A model generated the notes under the pieces. The model made no database searches and was not told the DNA's origin. It was given only the letters and a program-made list of their open reading frames with translations. A stretch of 52,503 nucleotides of DNA from Gammaproteobacteria bacterium (GTDB taxonomy: Bacteria > Pseudomonadota > Gammaproteobacteria > Steroidobacterales > Steroidobacteraceae): the NCBI GenBank assembly GCA_003137095.1, contig PLET01000053.1, positions 909 through 53,411 of the forward strand, written 5' to 3'. The first letter of the stretch is position 1; the number at the start of each line of letters is the position of its first letter. The position numbers were made by a program, and so were the translations under genes. This document shows, piece by piece, positions 17,065-27,120 of this stretch.

Positions 17065-17991
17065 CTACGGCGATACCGCGCCAGCCGCCGGCGGCGCGGC
17101 GGCCGCGGTGTGCGGCGACAGGCTGTAAACATAGGCGGCGAGCAGCCGTACCTGGGTTTCGCCGAGGCGCTCGAGCTGGCCCGGCATGTGATTGGTTCTG
17201 CCGGCGTTGATCGAAACGCGAATGTCACCCTCCGAGCCGCCATGCAGCCAGATGTCATCGGTCAAATTGGGCGCGCCGAGCGCCAGATTGCCCCTGCCGT
17301 CCGCGCCATGGCAGCCGGAACACAGGGTCAGGAATTGCGCCTTGCCGGCCTCCGCCAATTGCGCAGGCGCGGCGCGCCCGCTCAGGGTTTCCACGTACGC
17401 CACCAGCTGCTCGACACCCTGCGGCCCGAGCACCGGCCCCCAGGCCGGCATCAGTCCGTCCCGGCCCTGCGCAATGGTCAGATAGATGGCCTGCGGACTG
17501 CCGCCCCACAGCCAATCCGCATCGGTCAGGTTCGGAAACCCCTTGGCGCCACGCGCATCGGAGCCGTGGCAGGCGGAGCAATTGAGCGCGAACAGATTCT
17601 TCGCCGTGGTCATCGCACCCGGATCCTGCGACAGATCCTCCAGGCTCATTCCCGCGAGGGGTGCAAACCGCTGTTCGAAAGCCTGATGCGCGGTCTGCTC
17701 CTCGGCCTGCCACTGCGACACCTCGGTCCAATGCGCAATGCCGCGAAAGCCGCCCAGACCGGGAAACACCACCAGATACCCGAGCCCGAACACGATGGTC
17801 AGTATGAACAGCCACAGCCACCAGCGCGGCAGGGGATTGTTGTACTCCGTCAGATCCCCGTCCCAGACATGGGTGGTCTCGCCCGCCGCCTGCTTCGTGC
17901 TGCCGCGCGTCGTCCACCACATGAGCCACACCGCTCCGGCGATGTTCGCCAGCACCACGACGGCAATCACGATCCCCAATCGTTGGCTCAT
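17065..17991 (-). CDS. ccoP: cbb3 cytochrome c oxidase subunit III (diheme) CcoP
   Basis: A 308-residue diheme subunit that takes electrons from periplasmic cytochromes. Two membrane helices lie near residues 6-27 and 57-78. Two heme c motifs follow, CSACH at 138-142 and CSGCH at 224-228, each with downstream Met candidates (LMPAWG; NHMPGQ). The Ala/Pro-rich tail is family-like. The start at 17991 overlaps the ccoQ stop by ATGA. Confidence 0.97.
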   Translation of the reverse strand: MSQRLGIVIAVVVLANIAGAVWLMWWTTRGSTKQAAGETTHVWDGDLTEYNNPLPRWWLWLFILTIVFGLGYLVVFPGLGGFRGIAHWTEVSQWQAEEQTAHQAFEQRFAPLAGMSLEDLSQDPGAMTTAKNLFALNCSACHGSDARGAKGFPNLTDADWLWGGSPQAIYLTIAQGRDGLMPAWGPVLGPQGVEQLVAYVETLSGRAAPAQLAEAGKAQFLTLCSGCHGADGRGNLALGAPNLTDDIWLHGGSEGDIRVSINAGRTNHMPGQLERLGETQVRLLAAYVYSLSPHTAAAAPPAAGAVSP

Positions 17992-18149
17992 GGCAGCTTG
18001 CTCCCCGGCGCCGGCACATCCTCCTCGATGGGCAGGCGCGCCATGGCATCGAACAGCTTTTTGCGGCGGCCGCTCCACGCCCACAGCGTGAGGGCGACGA
18101 AGAGAAGCATGAGAACCAGCGTGATCACGCCACGCACGATGCCGATCAT
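17988..18149 (-). CDS. ccoQ: cbb3 oxidase subunit IV CcoQ/FixQ
   Basis: A 53-residue single-span protein. The N-terminal helix (about residues 3-25) contains [19 protein letters not shown], then ends in an acidic tail. This matches CcoQ, which stabilises the oxidase complex. Its ATG overlaps the ccoO stop (ATGA at 18146-18149) and its stop overlaps the ccoP start. The gene is short and easily overlooked. Confidence 0.92.
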   Translation of the reverse strand: MIGIVRGVITLVLMLLFVALTLWAWSGRRKKLFDAMARLPIEEDVPAPGSKLP

Positions 18150-18754
18150 GGTGTTGTATCTCCGTGAAATTTCAACCCTTGCAAATAGGCGATCAGCGCA
18201 TCCAATTCGTTGTGTCCGGCGACCTGCGCGGCCGCGGCGCTGATTTCTTCATCCGTGTACGGGGTCCCGATGCTGCGCAGTGCGCGCATCTTGGCGGCGA
18301 CCTCCTGCCCGTCGACGCCGGCCTTCGCCAGCCAGGTGAAGCCGGGCATGTTGGACTCGGGCACCACGTCGCGCGGATTGTTCAGATGGATGCGATGCCA
18401 TTGATCCGAATATCGTCCGCCGACCCGCGCCAGATCGGGTCCGGTGCGCTTCGAGCCGAATTGGAAGGGATGGTCGTATACCGCCTCCCCCGCCAGGGAG
18501 TAGTGGCCGTAGCGCTCGGTTTCCGCCTGCAGCGGCCGCACCATCTGCGTGTGGCACAGGTAGCAGCCCTCGCGCACATAGACATCCCGGCCGGCAAGTT
18601 CCAGCGGTGGGTAGGGCTTGATTCCCGGTGCGGGCGCTATCACCGATGCCTGGAAGTACAGCGGCACGATCTCCACCAGGCCGCCGACGCTGATGACGAT
18701 GGCAATCAGGGTTCCCATCAGCCACGCCTTCGTTTCCACCATTTCGTGATTCAT
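18146..18754 (-). CDS. ccoO: cbb3 cytochrome c oxidase subunit II CcoO
   Basis: A 202-residue monoheme subunit with an N-terminal membrane helix (about residues 10-34). The heme c motif is CYLCH (64-68) in the family segment [14 protein letters not shown]. Downstream, [15 protein letters not shown] and [10 protein letters not shown] (Met ligand candidate) are hallmark CcoO stretches. It lies 20 bp after ccoN. Confidence 0.97.
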   Translation of the reverse strand: MNHEMVETKAWLMGTLIAIVISVGGLVEIVPLYFQASVIAPAPGIKPYPPLELAGRDVYVREGCYLCHTQMVRPLQAETERYGHYSLAGEAVYDHPFQFGSKRTGPDLARVGGRYSDQWHRIHLNNPRDVVPESNMPGFTWLAKAGVDGQEVAAKMRALRSIGTPYTDEEISAAAAQVAGHNELDALIAYLQGLKFHGDTTP

Positions 18755-18774
18755 CTATAGTCTCCGCCTCGAAT

Positions 18775-20220
18775 TCAAACCGGCGCGGGTATGGCGATCG
18801 AATCCGTGCTCGCATCGGACGCCGTCACGGTCTTGATCACGTTGTAGAGCATGATGAACATGCCGATCAGGAACAGCAGGCCGCCGGCCAGGCGGACCTC
18901 GTAGAAGGGATAGGTCGCCTTCAGCGATTCCACGAACGTGTAGGTCAATGTGCCGTCAGGATTGGTGGCGCGCCACATGAGTCCCTGCATCACGCCCGCG
19001 ATCCACATGGATGTCACGTACAGCACGACGCCGATGGTCGCGATCCAGAAGTGCACGTCGATGAGGCGGATGTTCCACATCTCCTTGCGGCCGAAGAGCT
19101 TGGGAATCAGCGAGTACATCGAACCGATGGTCATGAAGGCCACCCAGCCGAGGGCCCCCGAGTGCACGTGACCGATGGTCCAGTCCGTGTTGTGGGACAA
19201 CGCGTTGACGGTCTTGATCGACATCATCGGCCCCTCGAAGGTCGACATGCCGTAGAAGGACAGCGAAACAATCAGGAACTTGAGGATCGGATCGGTGCGC
19301 AATTTGTACCAGGCGCCGGAAAGCGTCATGATGCCGTTGATCATTCCGCCCCAGGACGGCGCCAGCAGGATCACCGAAAACACCATGCCCAGCGACTGTG
19401 CCCAGTCGGGCAGCGTCGTGTAGTGCAGATGATGCGGGCCGGCCCACATGTATATGGAAATGAGCGCCCAGAAGTGCACAACCGACAGCCGGTACGAGTA
19501 GATGGGCCGCCCCGCCTGCTTGGGCACGAAGTAATACATCATGCCGAGGAAGGCCGCCGTCAGAAAGAAACCCACGGCATTGTGACCGTACCACCACTCC
19601 ACCATGGCGTCGACCACGCCCGAATAGATGACATAGGACTTGGTCAGGGACACCGGGATCGCCAGATTGTTCATGATGTGCAGAACGGCGATCGTGATGA
19701 TGTAGGCGGCAAAGAACCAATTGGCAACGTAGATGTGCCTGACCTTGCGGATGGCCAGTGTGCCGAAGAATACGAACGCGTAGACCACCCAGATCACGGC
19801 AATCAGCAGGTCGATCGGCCACTCGAGCTCGGCATATTCCTTGCCCTGCGTGATGCCGAGCGGCAGCGTGATGGCCGCGAGCAGGATCACCAATTGCCAC
19901 CCCCAGAAGGTGAACGCGGCGAGCTTGTCGGAAATCAGCCGCACGTGGCAGGTGCGCTGCACGATGTAATACGAACTCGCGAACAGAGCGCAGCCCCCGA
20001 AGGCGAAGATCACCGCGTTCGTGTGCAGCGGCCGTAGTCGTCCGTAGCTCAGCCATGGCAGGTCGAAATTCAGCGTCGGCCAGATCAACTCCGCGGCGAT
20101 GAAAACCCCGACCGCCATCCCGACGATGCCCCAGATGATGGTCATGATCGCGAACTGGCGAACCACGGTGTCGTTATAGGCCACAGGGATACCCTGCGCG
20201 GATGCTGGCGCGCTCTGCAT
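18775..20220 (-). CDS. ccoN: cbb3 cytochrome c oxidase catalytic subunit I CcoN
   Basis: A 481-residue heme-copper oxidase with 12 predicted membrane helices. Likely ligands are His66 (low-spin heme b, RPLHTNA), His213 (Cu[11 protein letters not shown]), His263-His264 (CuB, GPHHLHY), and His351/His353 (heme b3/b, [11 protein letters not shown]). Tyr323 in [12 protein letters not shown] fits the crosslinked tyrosine of cbb3 oxidases. A GAGG site nine bases upstream supports ATG 20220 over an in-frame ATG at 20280. It heads the leftward cco operon, divergent from hemN. Confidence 0.97.
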   Translation of the reverse strand: MQSAPASAQGIPVAYNDTVVRQFAIMTIIWGIVGMAVGVFIAAELIWPTLNFDLPWLSYGRLRPLHTNAVIFAFGGCALFASSYYIVQRTCHVRLISDKLAAFTFWGWQLVILLAAITLPLGITQGKEYAELEWPIDLLIAVIWVVYAFVFFGTLAIRKVRHIYVANWFFAAYIITIAVLHIMNNLAIPVSLTKSYVIYSGVVDAMVEWWYGHNAVGFFLTAAFLGMMYYFVPKQAGRPIYSYRLSVVHFWALISIYMWAGPHHLHYTTLPDWAQSLGMVFSVILLAPSWGGMINGIMTLSGAWYKLRTDPILKFLIVSLSFYGMSTFEGPMMSIKTVNALSHNTDWTIGHVHSGALGWVAFMTIGSMYSLIPKLFGRKEMWNIRLIDVHFWIATIGVVLYVTSMWIAGVMQGLMWRATNPDGTLTYTFVESLKATYPFYEVRLAGGLLFLIGMFIMLYNVIKTVTASDASTDSIAIPAPV

Positions 20221-20388
20221 GTCGTTGGACCTCGGGAAAGTTTTAGGAATGCCCCACGCCGCAATGCTAAAAACTTCCATGCGCGGTCGAAATAGGCAGA
20301 AATCCAGGCGTGCTAGGTGGAATTACATATATCCATGCCGTTGAGTTCGTTGAAACTTGTTGCCACGCCGCGAGCCGGGAGCCGTTCG
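20221..20388. promoter_or_regulatory. Divergent ccoN/hemN control region
   Basis: A 168-bp region that must carry promoters for the cbb3 operon (left) and hemN (right), two low-oxygen functions. The segment 20318-20334 is AT-rich. I looked for TTGAT-N4-ATCAA boxes for FNR/ANR/FixK and did not find a good match, so direct control by the FixJ-like regulator through an unrecognised site is possible. Confidence 0.4.
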
Positions 20389-21777
20389 ATGAGTAACGTT
20401 TGTTTCGACCCTGATTTGATGCGCCGCTACGATCGCGATGGGCCGCGCTACACCTCGTATCCCACGGCCGTGCAGTTTCGCGAAGGGCTGGCGCCCGACC
20501 TCTACGAGCGCACCGTGCGGTGCAGCCGTGGAGCGCAGGAACGCAGTCCCCTCTCGATCTACGTGCACATCCCCTTTTGTTCCAGCCCGTGCTTCTATTG
20601 CGGCTGCAACAAGGTGGTGACCCGGCAGATGGGACGCGCCGACGAGTACTGGCGGCAGCTGACCGCCGAGATCTCGATGCGCGGCGAATACTTCGACCGC
20701 ACGCGCCCGGTCGAACAGCTGCACTTCGGCGGCGGCACACCCACGTTTTTGCCGCCGCATCGGCTGTCGGGACTCATCGACGCGCTGGCCCGGAACTTTC
20801 AGCTCACCGACTCGGCGGCCCGGGATTATTCCATCGAGATAGATCCGCGCACCGTCGACACCGCGTTCCTGCGCCAGATCCGCTCGCTGGGTTTCAATCG
20901 GATCAGCCTCGGCGTTCAAGACTTCGATCCCGACGTGCAGCATGCGATCAATCGCGTACAGCCCCCCGACCTGGTCGGCGATCTGCTGGAACTCGCCCGC
21001 GGCTTCGGCTTCGGATCGATCAATTTCGATTTGATCTACGGTTTGCCGAGGCAGTCGACTTCGACCTTCGCGGCGACTCTCGAGCGCGTGGCGGAAATGC
21101 GGCCAGACCGTCTGGCGGTTTACGGCTACGCGCACATGCCGCAGATATTCAAGGCACAGCGGCAGATTATTCGTTCCGAACTGCCGGACGCCGCGACCCG
21201 TCTCGCGCTGCTGCAACTGGCGGTCAACCGGCTCACCGCCGCCGGCTACGTATACATCGGCATGGATCATTTCGCGCTGCCGGCCGACGGTCTCGCGCAG
21301 GCTCAGAAGAACGGGACGTTGCAACGCAGCTTTCAAGGGTACACCACCCATGCCAGCCGCGATCTGGTCAGCCTGGGGGTGAGCGCCATCGGGCAGGTGG
21401 GCGAGTTGTACATCCAGAATGAGAAGACGCTGGCAAAGTACGGCGAGGCGGTCGATGCCGGCAGACTCCCCGCGCATCGCGGCGTGGTCATGAGCGAGGA
21501 CGATATGCTGCGCAAAGACGTCATCCAGCAGATCATGTGCCATGGGATCATCGACCTGCCGGCGACCGAGCGGCGATTCGGCATCGAGTTCGACCGCTAC
21601 TTCGACGCCGCACTGCCCCGCCTTCGCACCCTGCAGTCCGACGGGCTCATCGATCGTGACGAGACGCGCATCAGCCTGACGGCACGGGGCCGTCTGCTGA
21701 TGCGAAATGTGGCCATGGCATTCGATGCGTACGTGGACCCCGCCGTGGCCCAGCCGCAGATGTCGCGGGTGATTTAA
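20389..21777 (+). CDS. hemN: Oxygen-independent coproporphyrinogen III oxidase HemN
   Basis: A 462-residue radical-SAM enzyme that decarboxylates coproporphyrinogen III to protoporphyrinogen IX without oxygen in heme synthesis. The radical-SAM cluster motif has Cys64, Cys68, Cys71 and the extra Cys73 (HIPFCSSPCFYCGCNKVV). The N-terminal GPRYTSYPTAVQF and the HFGGGTPTFL glycine motif are typical. A GGGAG site precedes ATG 20389 by about seven bases; an in-frame ATG at 20317 would add a non-family tail. It supplies heme under the low-oxygen conditions in which cbb3 oxidase operates. Confidence 0.97.
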   Translation: MSNVCFDPDLMRRYDRDGPRYTSYPTAVQFREGLAPDLYERTVRCSRGAQERSPLSIYVHIPFCSSPCFYCGCNKVVTRQMGRADEYWRQLTAEISMRGEYFDRTRPVEQLHFGGGTPTFLPPHRLSGLIDALARNFQLTDSAARDYSIEIDPRTVDTAFLRQIRSLGFNRISLGVQDFDPDVQHAINRVQPPDLVGDLLELARGFGFGSINFDLIYGLPRQSTSTFAATLERVAEMRPDRLAVYGYAHMPQIFKAQRQIIRSELPDAATRLALLQLAVNRLTAAGYVYIGMDHFALPADGLAQAQKNGTLQRSFQGYTTHASRDLVSLGVSAIGQVGELYIQNEKTLAKYGEAVDAGRLPAHRGVVMSEDDMLRKDVIQQIMCHGIIDLPATERRFGIEFDRYFDAALPRLRTLQSDGLIDRDETRISLTARGRLLMRNVAMAFDAYVDPAVAQPQMSRVI

Positions 21778-21784
21778 AGGCAAT

Positions 21785-21811
21785 GCGCCGCCCATACCGG
21801 CAGTGCGGCGC
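21785..21811 (+). terminator. Possible hairpin terminator after hemN
   Basis: GCGCCGC at 21785-21791 pairs with GCGGCGC at 21805-21811 around a 13-base loop, starting 8 bp after the hemN stop. No run of T follows, so intrinsic termination would be weak. Confidence 0.3.
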
Positions 21812-21897
21812 TCAAGTTCGCCGGACAGGTGCCGTTAGAACCGCAAGCGCGCGCCTGACGGCGTCCCATGGACATGACATAACCCCGCGTGTCACGG

Positions 21898-24123
21898 ATG
21901 AACCCCAAAGCGAACTTCTTCTGGCCCCTGGCGTTGTTCGCGGTATTCGCCGTCGCCCTGGTGGCCGTCGTCGCGGTGGCGCTGGTGGGCGAACTCGACG
22001 TCGATTCGATGCGCCGCGAACAGAATGTCGTGGAAAACGGCATCGGCAGCCGCATCAAAGAGGTGGCCGACGCGGCCGCGTCGCAGGTGGTGTGGGACGC
22101 CGCCGTCAGCCACCTGGAGAATGCATTCGATCCGCAGTGGGCCGCCGAAAACATCGGCGCGTTCTTCAGCCAGACCCACGGCTTCGAGGCGACCCTCGTC
22201 CTCGACTCCGCCGAACACCCGATATTCGCCGCTGATCACGGGCGCCCGGTGGACACTCATCTGTACGAGCGTTACGCCGGCGAAGCGGCCGCATTGATCA
22301 CCTCGGTGCGCAATGCCGAGGCAAAACGCGGTGCGCTGACCCGGCCGAAGCACGATGGCCGGATGCAGTCGGCCACCATTCAGGCCAGCACCCTGGCAAA
22401 GGTCGGCGGCGGCCTGTTCATCCTCACGGGAACCCTGGTGCAGCCGGACTTCGGCACGGTGACGCCGCTGGCGGCGCGCGCCCCCATCTTGCTCACCGCG
22501 ATGCCCTTGGATCCCGCCTTCATCCGCAACTTCGCGGACCGGTTCCTGCTCAAGAATCTGCGCCTGCAGACGGGCACCCATCCGCCGGATTCGAATCTGG
22601 CACACGTGGACATCAAGGACCAGCATGGGGAACCCATCGCCCTGCTGACCTGGACACCGCAGAATCCCGGACACGGCATGATGCACAAACTCGGCCTGCC
22701 TGTGCTCGGCATGCTGGTATGCCTGGCCGTGGGCGTGCTCATGTTCTACCGGCGGGGATTGAGAATGGCGGCCGGGCTCATCGCCAGCGAAGCGCGCGCG
22801 GCGCATCTTGCGTATCACGATTCCCTGACCGGCCTGCCCAATCGAGTCCTGTTCTTCGACCGGCTCGGGACGGCACTCAAACAGATGCACAGAAGCAGCG
22901 AAGTTCTGGCGGTTCACTGCCTGGATCTGGACCGGCTCAAGGAGATCAACGACACCTTCGGGCATCACGTGGGCGACGAACTCATCCGCAAGGCAGCGGT
23001 CCGCATCGGCGGCCTGTGCCGCTCATCGGACACCTTCGCGCGGCTGTCCGGCGATGAATTCGCCATCATCCAGCCGCGCGCCACGCTGGCGGCCAGTTCC
23101 GCTCTGGCGGCGCGTGTGACCGCCGCCATGGCGCAGCCCTTCGATCTGCGCGCCGGACGCGTCTTTTCGGGATGCTCGGTGGGCATTTCCGTGATTTCCG
23201 ACTCCAATCTGCAGGCCGCCGAAACACTGCGTCAGGCGGACCTGGCCCTGTACCGCGCCAAGCAGGCCGGCAAGGGTCAGTTCTGCTACTTCGACGCTGA
23301 AATGGACGTTGCCATGAAGGCACGCCGCGCGCTCGAGCGTGATCTGCGCGACGCGCTGGCCAACGAGTCCATTTATCTGGCCTATCAGCCGCAGATCAAC
23401 GACAGCGACGGCATGACCGGCGTTGAGGCACTGGCCCGCTGGCGCCATCCCACCCGCGGCGACGTGCCGCCGTCGGTATTCGTGCCCGTTGCCGAGGAAT
23501 GCGGGCTGATCATCGATCTGGGCATGTACACGCTGCGCCGGGCCTTCGAGGACAGCAAGCGCTGGCCAAATCTCAGCGTTGCGGTGAACGTGTCGGCCAA
23601 ACAGCTGCGCATGCGCGACTTCGTGTCCAAGGTGACCGAGTTGGTGCGCGAGGTTGACGTGGACATGGTGAAAATCGAATTGGAGATCACCGAGGGCGTC
23701 CTCATGGGGGATGACCCCGACGTCCACGACATGCTGAAACAATTGCGCAACCTCGGTTTCTCCCTGGCACTGGATGATTTCCTCACCGGCTATTCGAGCC
23801 TGAGTTATCTGCAGCGCTATCCGATCACCAAGATCAAGATCGACCGTTCCTTCATCTCCAATCTGGGCACCGAGGCAGATGCCGAAAGCAACGCAGTCAT
23901 CGACGCGATAGTGCGTCTGGCCAAGGCATTCAAACTGTCGGTCATCGCCGAAGGGGTCGAGACGCACGATCAGCGGCGGCGCCTGCGGGACATGGGATGC
24001 CACGACATGCAGGGTTACCTGTTCAGCAGACCCGTGGCCGCCGAGGAGATCGATCGCCTGTATGGCGCAACCTATGTCATGCCGCAGGTCGCGGTCCCCG
24101 TGGAACCTGCGCCCGCCGCCTGA
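21898..24123 (+). CDS. CHASE4-like sensor, GGDEF-EAL cyclic-di-GMP protein
   Basis: A 741-residue membrane protein. A first helix (about residues 7-31) and a second near 260-280 bracket a periplasmic CHASE4-like domain (SQVVWDAAVSHLENAFDPQW; FFSQTHGFEATLVLD). The GGDEF domain has RLSGDEFAII near residue 383, with Ser in place of the first Gly, so cyclase activity is uncertain. The EAL domain near residue 510 has VEALARWRHP, EITEGVLM, KIDRSFI and VIAEGVET; the usual DDFGTGYSS reads DDFLTGYSS. Phosphodiesterase activity is plausible. ATG 21898 is chosen over an in-frame GTG at 21889; neither has a strong ribosome site. Confidence 0.9.
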   Translation: MNPKANFFWPLALFAVFAVALVAVVAVALVGELDVDSMRREQNVVENGIGSRIKEVADAAASQVVWDAAVSHLENAFDPQWAAENIGAFFSQTHGFEATLVLDSAEHPIFAADHGRPVDTHLYERYAGEAAALITSVRNAEAKRGALTRPKHDGRMQSATIQASTLAKVGGGLFILTGTLVQPDFGTVTPLAARAPILLTAMPLDPAFIRNFADRFLLKNLRLQTGTHPPDSNLAHVDIKDQHGEPIALLTWTPQNPGHGMMHKLGLPVLGMLVCLAVGVLMFYRRGLRMAAGLIASEARAAHLAYHDSLTGLPNRVLFFDRLGTALKQMHRSSEVLAVHCLDLDRLKEINDTFGHHVGDELIRKAAVRIGGLCRSSDTFARLSGDEFAIIQPRATLAASSALAARVTAAMAQPFDLRAGRVFSGCSVGISVISDSNLQAAETLRQADLALYRAKQAGKGQFCYFDAEMDVAMKARRALERDLRDALANESIYLAYQPQINDSDGMTGVEALARWRHPTRGDVPPSVFVPVAEECGLIIDLGMYTLRRAFEDSKRWPNLSVAVNVSAKQLRMRDFVSKVTELVREVDVDMVKIELEITEGVLMGDDPDVHDMLKQLRNLGFSLALDDFLTGYSSLSYLQRYPITKIKIDRSFISNLGTEADAESNAVIDAIVRLAKAFKLSVIAEGVETHDQRRRLRDMGCHDMQGYLFSRPVAAEEIDRLYGATYVMPQVAVPVEPAPAA

Positions 24124-24125
24124 GG

Positions 24126-24992
24126 CTATTTTTGCGCCGGCGCGGCGCCCCGCAGGGTCTGCGGCGCGGCCAGATAGAGGATCACCGCCGCCACCACCAT
24201 CAGGCCGCCGCCGATCGTGGCTGCCGCCGGGGTCTCGTTGAACAGCAGCCATACCCACAGGGGTGCCAGCGGCGCTTCCAATGAACCGATCAGGGCGGTC
24301 TCGATGGCCGGCAGCAGCCGTGCGCCGAGGGTGAACAGCGGCAGTCCCACGGCGAACGTCACCAGTCCGAACATCGCCAGCAGCAGCAGATCCTGGCCGG
24401 TTACTGCCCGCGGCTGGCCGAATGGCCAGGACAACACTCCGCTGATCAGTGACGCAAGACAGGCCGCGGGGAGAAAGGGCATATCACGAAAATGCCGTGC
24501 GACCACCATGGCGACCGCCATCGTTAGGGTCATGCCCAGCGCCAGCACATCGCCTAGGATCCCGCCCTCGCGCCCGATTCCCACCATCAGGGCCACCCCC
24601 GCGAGCGCCACCAGGCTGGCGGCCACGGCCCGGCCCGTCGGCTTCTCGCGCAGCACCAGCCAACCCAGCCCGGCGGCGAAAAAAGGCACGGTGGCGTAGA
24701 TCACGGCGACGTGGGCCACCGTCGTGGTTCGCAGCGCCGTGATGAAAAAGATCATGCCGGCCGCGGACTGCAGCACGAACACCCATCCCCACCGACCCAG
24801 TCTCATCAGGTCTCGCCAGGCCGCCCCCCGACCGCCCGCCAACACGGCGGCGAGTCCGGCGGCACCAAAAAGTCCGCGCCAGGCCAGCATGGACCAGGCA
24901 TCGAGGTGAATGATCCGGGTGAACAGCCCGGCCGTGCTCCACGCAATGGCGGATGCCGAAACCAGCAGGAATCCCCGCCTATGGCGCTGCAT
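24126..24992 (-). CDS. EamA/DMT-family permease
   Basis: A 288-residue inner-membrane protein with ten hydrophobic segments in two repeats, characteristic of drug/metabolite transporters (EamA). Family-like stretches are WSTAGLFTRI near the start, TTTVAHVAVIYATVPFF in the first repeat, and ETALIGSLEAPLAPLWVWLLFNE in the second. The substrate cannot be told from sequence. It ends 2 bp from the convergent GGDEF-EAL gene and has no functional neighbour that hints at a role. Confidence 0.88.
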   Translation of the reverse strand: MQRHRRGFLLVSASAIAWSTAGLFTRIIHLDAWSMLAWRGLFGAAGLAAVLAGGRGAAWRDLMRLGRWGWVFVLQSAAGMIFFITALRTTTVAHVAVIYATVPFFAAGLGWLVLREKPTGRAVAASLVALAGVALMVGIGREGGILGDVLALGMTLTMAVAMVVARHFRDMPFLPAACLASLISGVLSWPFGQPRAVTGQDLLLLAMFGLVTFAVGLPLFTLGARLLPAIETALIGSLEAPLAPLWVWLLFNETPAAATIGGGLMVVAAVILYLAAPQTLRGAAPAQK

Positions 24993-25102
24993 TGATCACC
25001 TTCCGTTTATGCCGAAGGTTGACGAGTATGTATGATCGGCGCATGACGCGACACGCGAAAACGGCAAGCGCGATGTTTCCCCATCAAGGTCGCCGCGGAA
25101 AT

Positions 25103-26980
25103 CTAAACCGGCCGGGCTCGAATCGGCAGGGGTTCGCCGTCATCGGCGACCTCACCGAGGAAGCCGCCGCTCTGATGCGCCCACAAGCGGGCGTACAGAC
25201 CGCCCTTGGCGAGCAGCCGGCGATGATCGCCCTCCTCCACGATGCGGCCGCCATCGAGCACGATGAGCCGGTCCATGGCCGCGATGGTCGACAGCCGATG
25301 CGCGATCGCGAGCACGGTCTTGCCCTCCATCAGGCGATACAGGCTTTGCTGGATCGCCGCCTCCACCTCGCTGTCAAGGGCGCTCGTCGCTTCATCGAGC
25401 AGAAGTATCGGCGCATTCTTGAGCAGCACGCGTGCGATCGCGATTCGCTGGCGCTGGCCGCCGCTCAGCTTGACCCCGCGCTCCCCGACATGCGAGAGGT
25501 AGCCCTTGCGGCCGTCGGGATCCGCCAGCGCCAGAATGAACTCGTGCGCCTCGGCGCGCTTCGCCGCCGACACCATCTCCATTTCACCGGCGTCAGGGCG
25601 GCCGTAAAGAATGTTGTCGCGGACCGAGCGGTGCAGCAGCGATGTGTCCTGGGTCACCATGCCGATTTGCGATCGCAGGCTGTCCTGCGTCACCAGCGCA
25701 ATGTCCTGGCCGTCGATCAGCACACGGCCCTGGGCTATGTCGTAGAAGCGCAGCAGCAGGTTCACGATGGTGCTCTTGCCGGCGCCGGAACGCCCGACCA
25801 GCCCGATTTTCTCTCCCGGCCGCACGTGCAGATTGAGGTTGTCGATCACCGGCGCGCAAGTCCGGTCCGCGCCGTATGCAAAGGTGACGTGATCGAAGCG
25901 GATATCCCCGCGCGTGATCTGCAGCGCCTTGGCATCCGGCCGGTCGAGCACGGTGCGCCGGCGCGCGAGCGTGTTGATGCCATCTTGCACGGTGCCGATT
26001 TGTTCGAACAGCGAAGCCATTTCCCACATCACCCAGTGCGAGATGCCGTTGAGCCGCAGCGCCATTGCGGTGGCGGCCGCTACCGCCCCGATGCCGACGC
26101 GTCCCTGGGTCCACAGCCACAGGGTCACGCCGGCGGTGCTGCCGATCAGGCCCATGCTGAGCGCGTGATTGACGATCTCGAAGCCCGTCACCATGCGCAT
26201 CTGCCGGTATACCGTCTTCAAAAACTCGCTCATGGCCCCCTGCACGTAGGCGGCTTCGCGCCGGGTGTGGGAAAACAGCTTCACCGTGGCGATGTTGGTG
26301 TACGCATCCGTGATGCGCCCCGTCATCAAAGAGCGCGCGTCGGCCTGGGCCTTCGCCACGGCTGCGAGCCGCGGCACGAAATACCGGATTGCGAGCGAAT
26401 AGGTCGCGAGCCAGATCAGAAAGGGCGCCAGCAGCCACAAATTGAAACCGCCGACCACCAGCACGATGGTGACGAAGTAGATGATGATGAAAACCAGGAT
26501 GTCGGCGAGGATCATCCAGGTGTCGCGCACCGCGAGCGCGGTCTGCATGACCTTGGCTGCGACGCGGCCCGCAAACTCGTCCTGGTAGAAGCTCATGCTC
26601 TGGGCGAGCATGTTGCGGTGGAATACCCAGCGCAGCCGCATGGCAAAATTTCCGGCCAGCGCCTGCTGCTTGAGCAGGCTCTGCATCGCGATCAGCAGGC
26701 TGCTGGCGGCCAGTATGCAGGCGAGCAACAGAAGATGGCCACGCTGTTCGGTCCACAGCCGGGCCGGCGCCACCTTCGACAGCCAGTCGACCACGTGACC
26801 CAGCATGCTGAACAGCAGCGCCTCGAACACGCCGATAACCGCGGTGAACAGCGTCATCGCAGCAATGTAGCGCCTCGCACCACGGGCACAGCTCCAGATG
26901 AACGGAAAGAATTCGCGCGGCAGTTCTGCCGCAGGTGCATCGGGAAAGGGGGCGACCAGATTTTCGAAGAATTTGAACAC
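25103..26980 (-). CDS. ABC exporter, fused membrane and ATPase domains
   Basis: A 625-residue half-transporter of the ABCB/MsbA type. Six membrane helices span about residues 35-330, followed by a nucleotide-binding domain. Walker A is GRSGAGKST near residue 395, the signature is LSGGQRQRIAIARVL, Walker B is ILLLDEATSAL, and the switch is AHRLSTI. The start is taken as GTG 26980 because the open frame further upstream runs into tRNA-Leu. The ribosome site is weak, so the exact start is uncertain. The substrate is unknown; such proteins export lipids, peptides or drugs. Confidence 0.85.
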   Translation of the reverse strand: MFKFFENLVAPFPDAPAAELPREFFPFIWSCARGARRYIAAMTLFTAVIGVFEALLFSMLGHVVDWLSKVAPARLWTEQRGHLLLLACILAASSLLIAMQSLLKQQALAGNFAMRLRWVFHRNMLAQSMSFYQDEFAGRVAAKVMQTALAVRDTWMILADILVFIIIYFVTIVLVVGGFNLWLLAPFLIWLATYSLAIRYFVPRLAAVAKAQADARSLMTGRITDAYTNIATVKLFSHTRREAAYVQGAMSEFLKTVYRQMRMVTGFEIVNHALSMGLIGSTAGVTLWLWTQGRVGIGAVAAATAMALRLNGISHWVMWEMASLFEQIGTVQDGINTLARRRTVLDRPDAKALQITRGDIRFDHVTFAYGADRTCAPVIDNLNLHVRPGEKIGLVGRSGAGKSTIVNLLLRFYDIAQGRVLIDGQDIALVTQDSLRSQIGMVTQDTSLLHRSVRDNILYGRPDAGEMEMVSAAKRAEAHEFILALADPDGRKGYLSHVGERGVKLSGGQRQRIAIARVLLKNAPILLLDEATSALDSEVEAAIQQSLYRLMEGKTVLAIAHRLSTIAAMDRLIVLDGGRIVEEGDHRRLLAKGGLYARLWAHQSGGFLGEVADDGEPLPIRARPV

Positions 26981-26996
26981 GATGAATCCGTTTGTC

Positions 26997-27083
26997 TGGT
27001 GCCCTCGGCCGGAATCGAACCGGCATGAGATTGCTCTCAACGGATTTTAAGTCCGTTGCGTCTACCAATTCCGCCACGAGGGC
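26997..27083 (-). tRNA. tRNA-Leu, anticodon TAA
   Basis: An 87-nt tRNA with a long variable arm and encoded CCA end. The acceptor stem GCCCTCG pairs with CGAGGGC, the T loop is GTTCGATTC, the anticodon loop is CTTAAAA (anticodon TAA), and the D arm is TGGCGGAATTGGTAGACGC. The variable arm TGAGAGCAATCTCA forms its own hairpin. It reads leftward, ending 17 bp before the ABC exporter start. Confidence 0.97.
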
Positions 27084-27120
27084 AACGGCGCCATTATGCC
27101 TCAGCGGCACCTGCCGGGCG

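Noticed and set aside
20221..20388. FNR/FixK-type box upstream of ccoN or hemN
   Set aside because: Searched by eye for TTGAT-N4-ATCAA and near variants; the best fragments (for example TTGAGTTCGTTGAA) lack the inverted symmetry.
26997..27120. tRNA-Leu as an attachment site for the purine block starting at 27121
   Set aside because: The tRNA 3' end faces left, away from the purine genes; I saw no integrase, no repeat of the tRNA 3' end and no composition change at the border.
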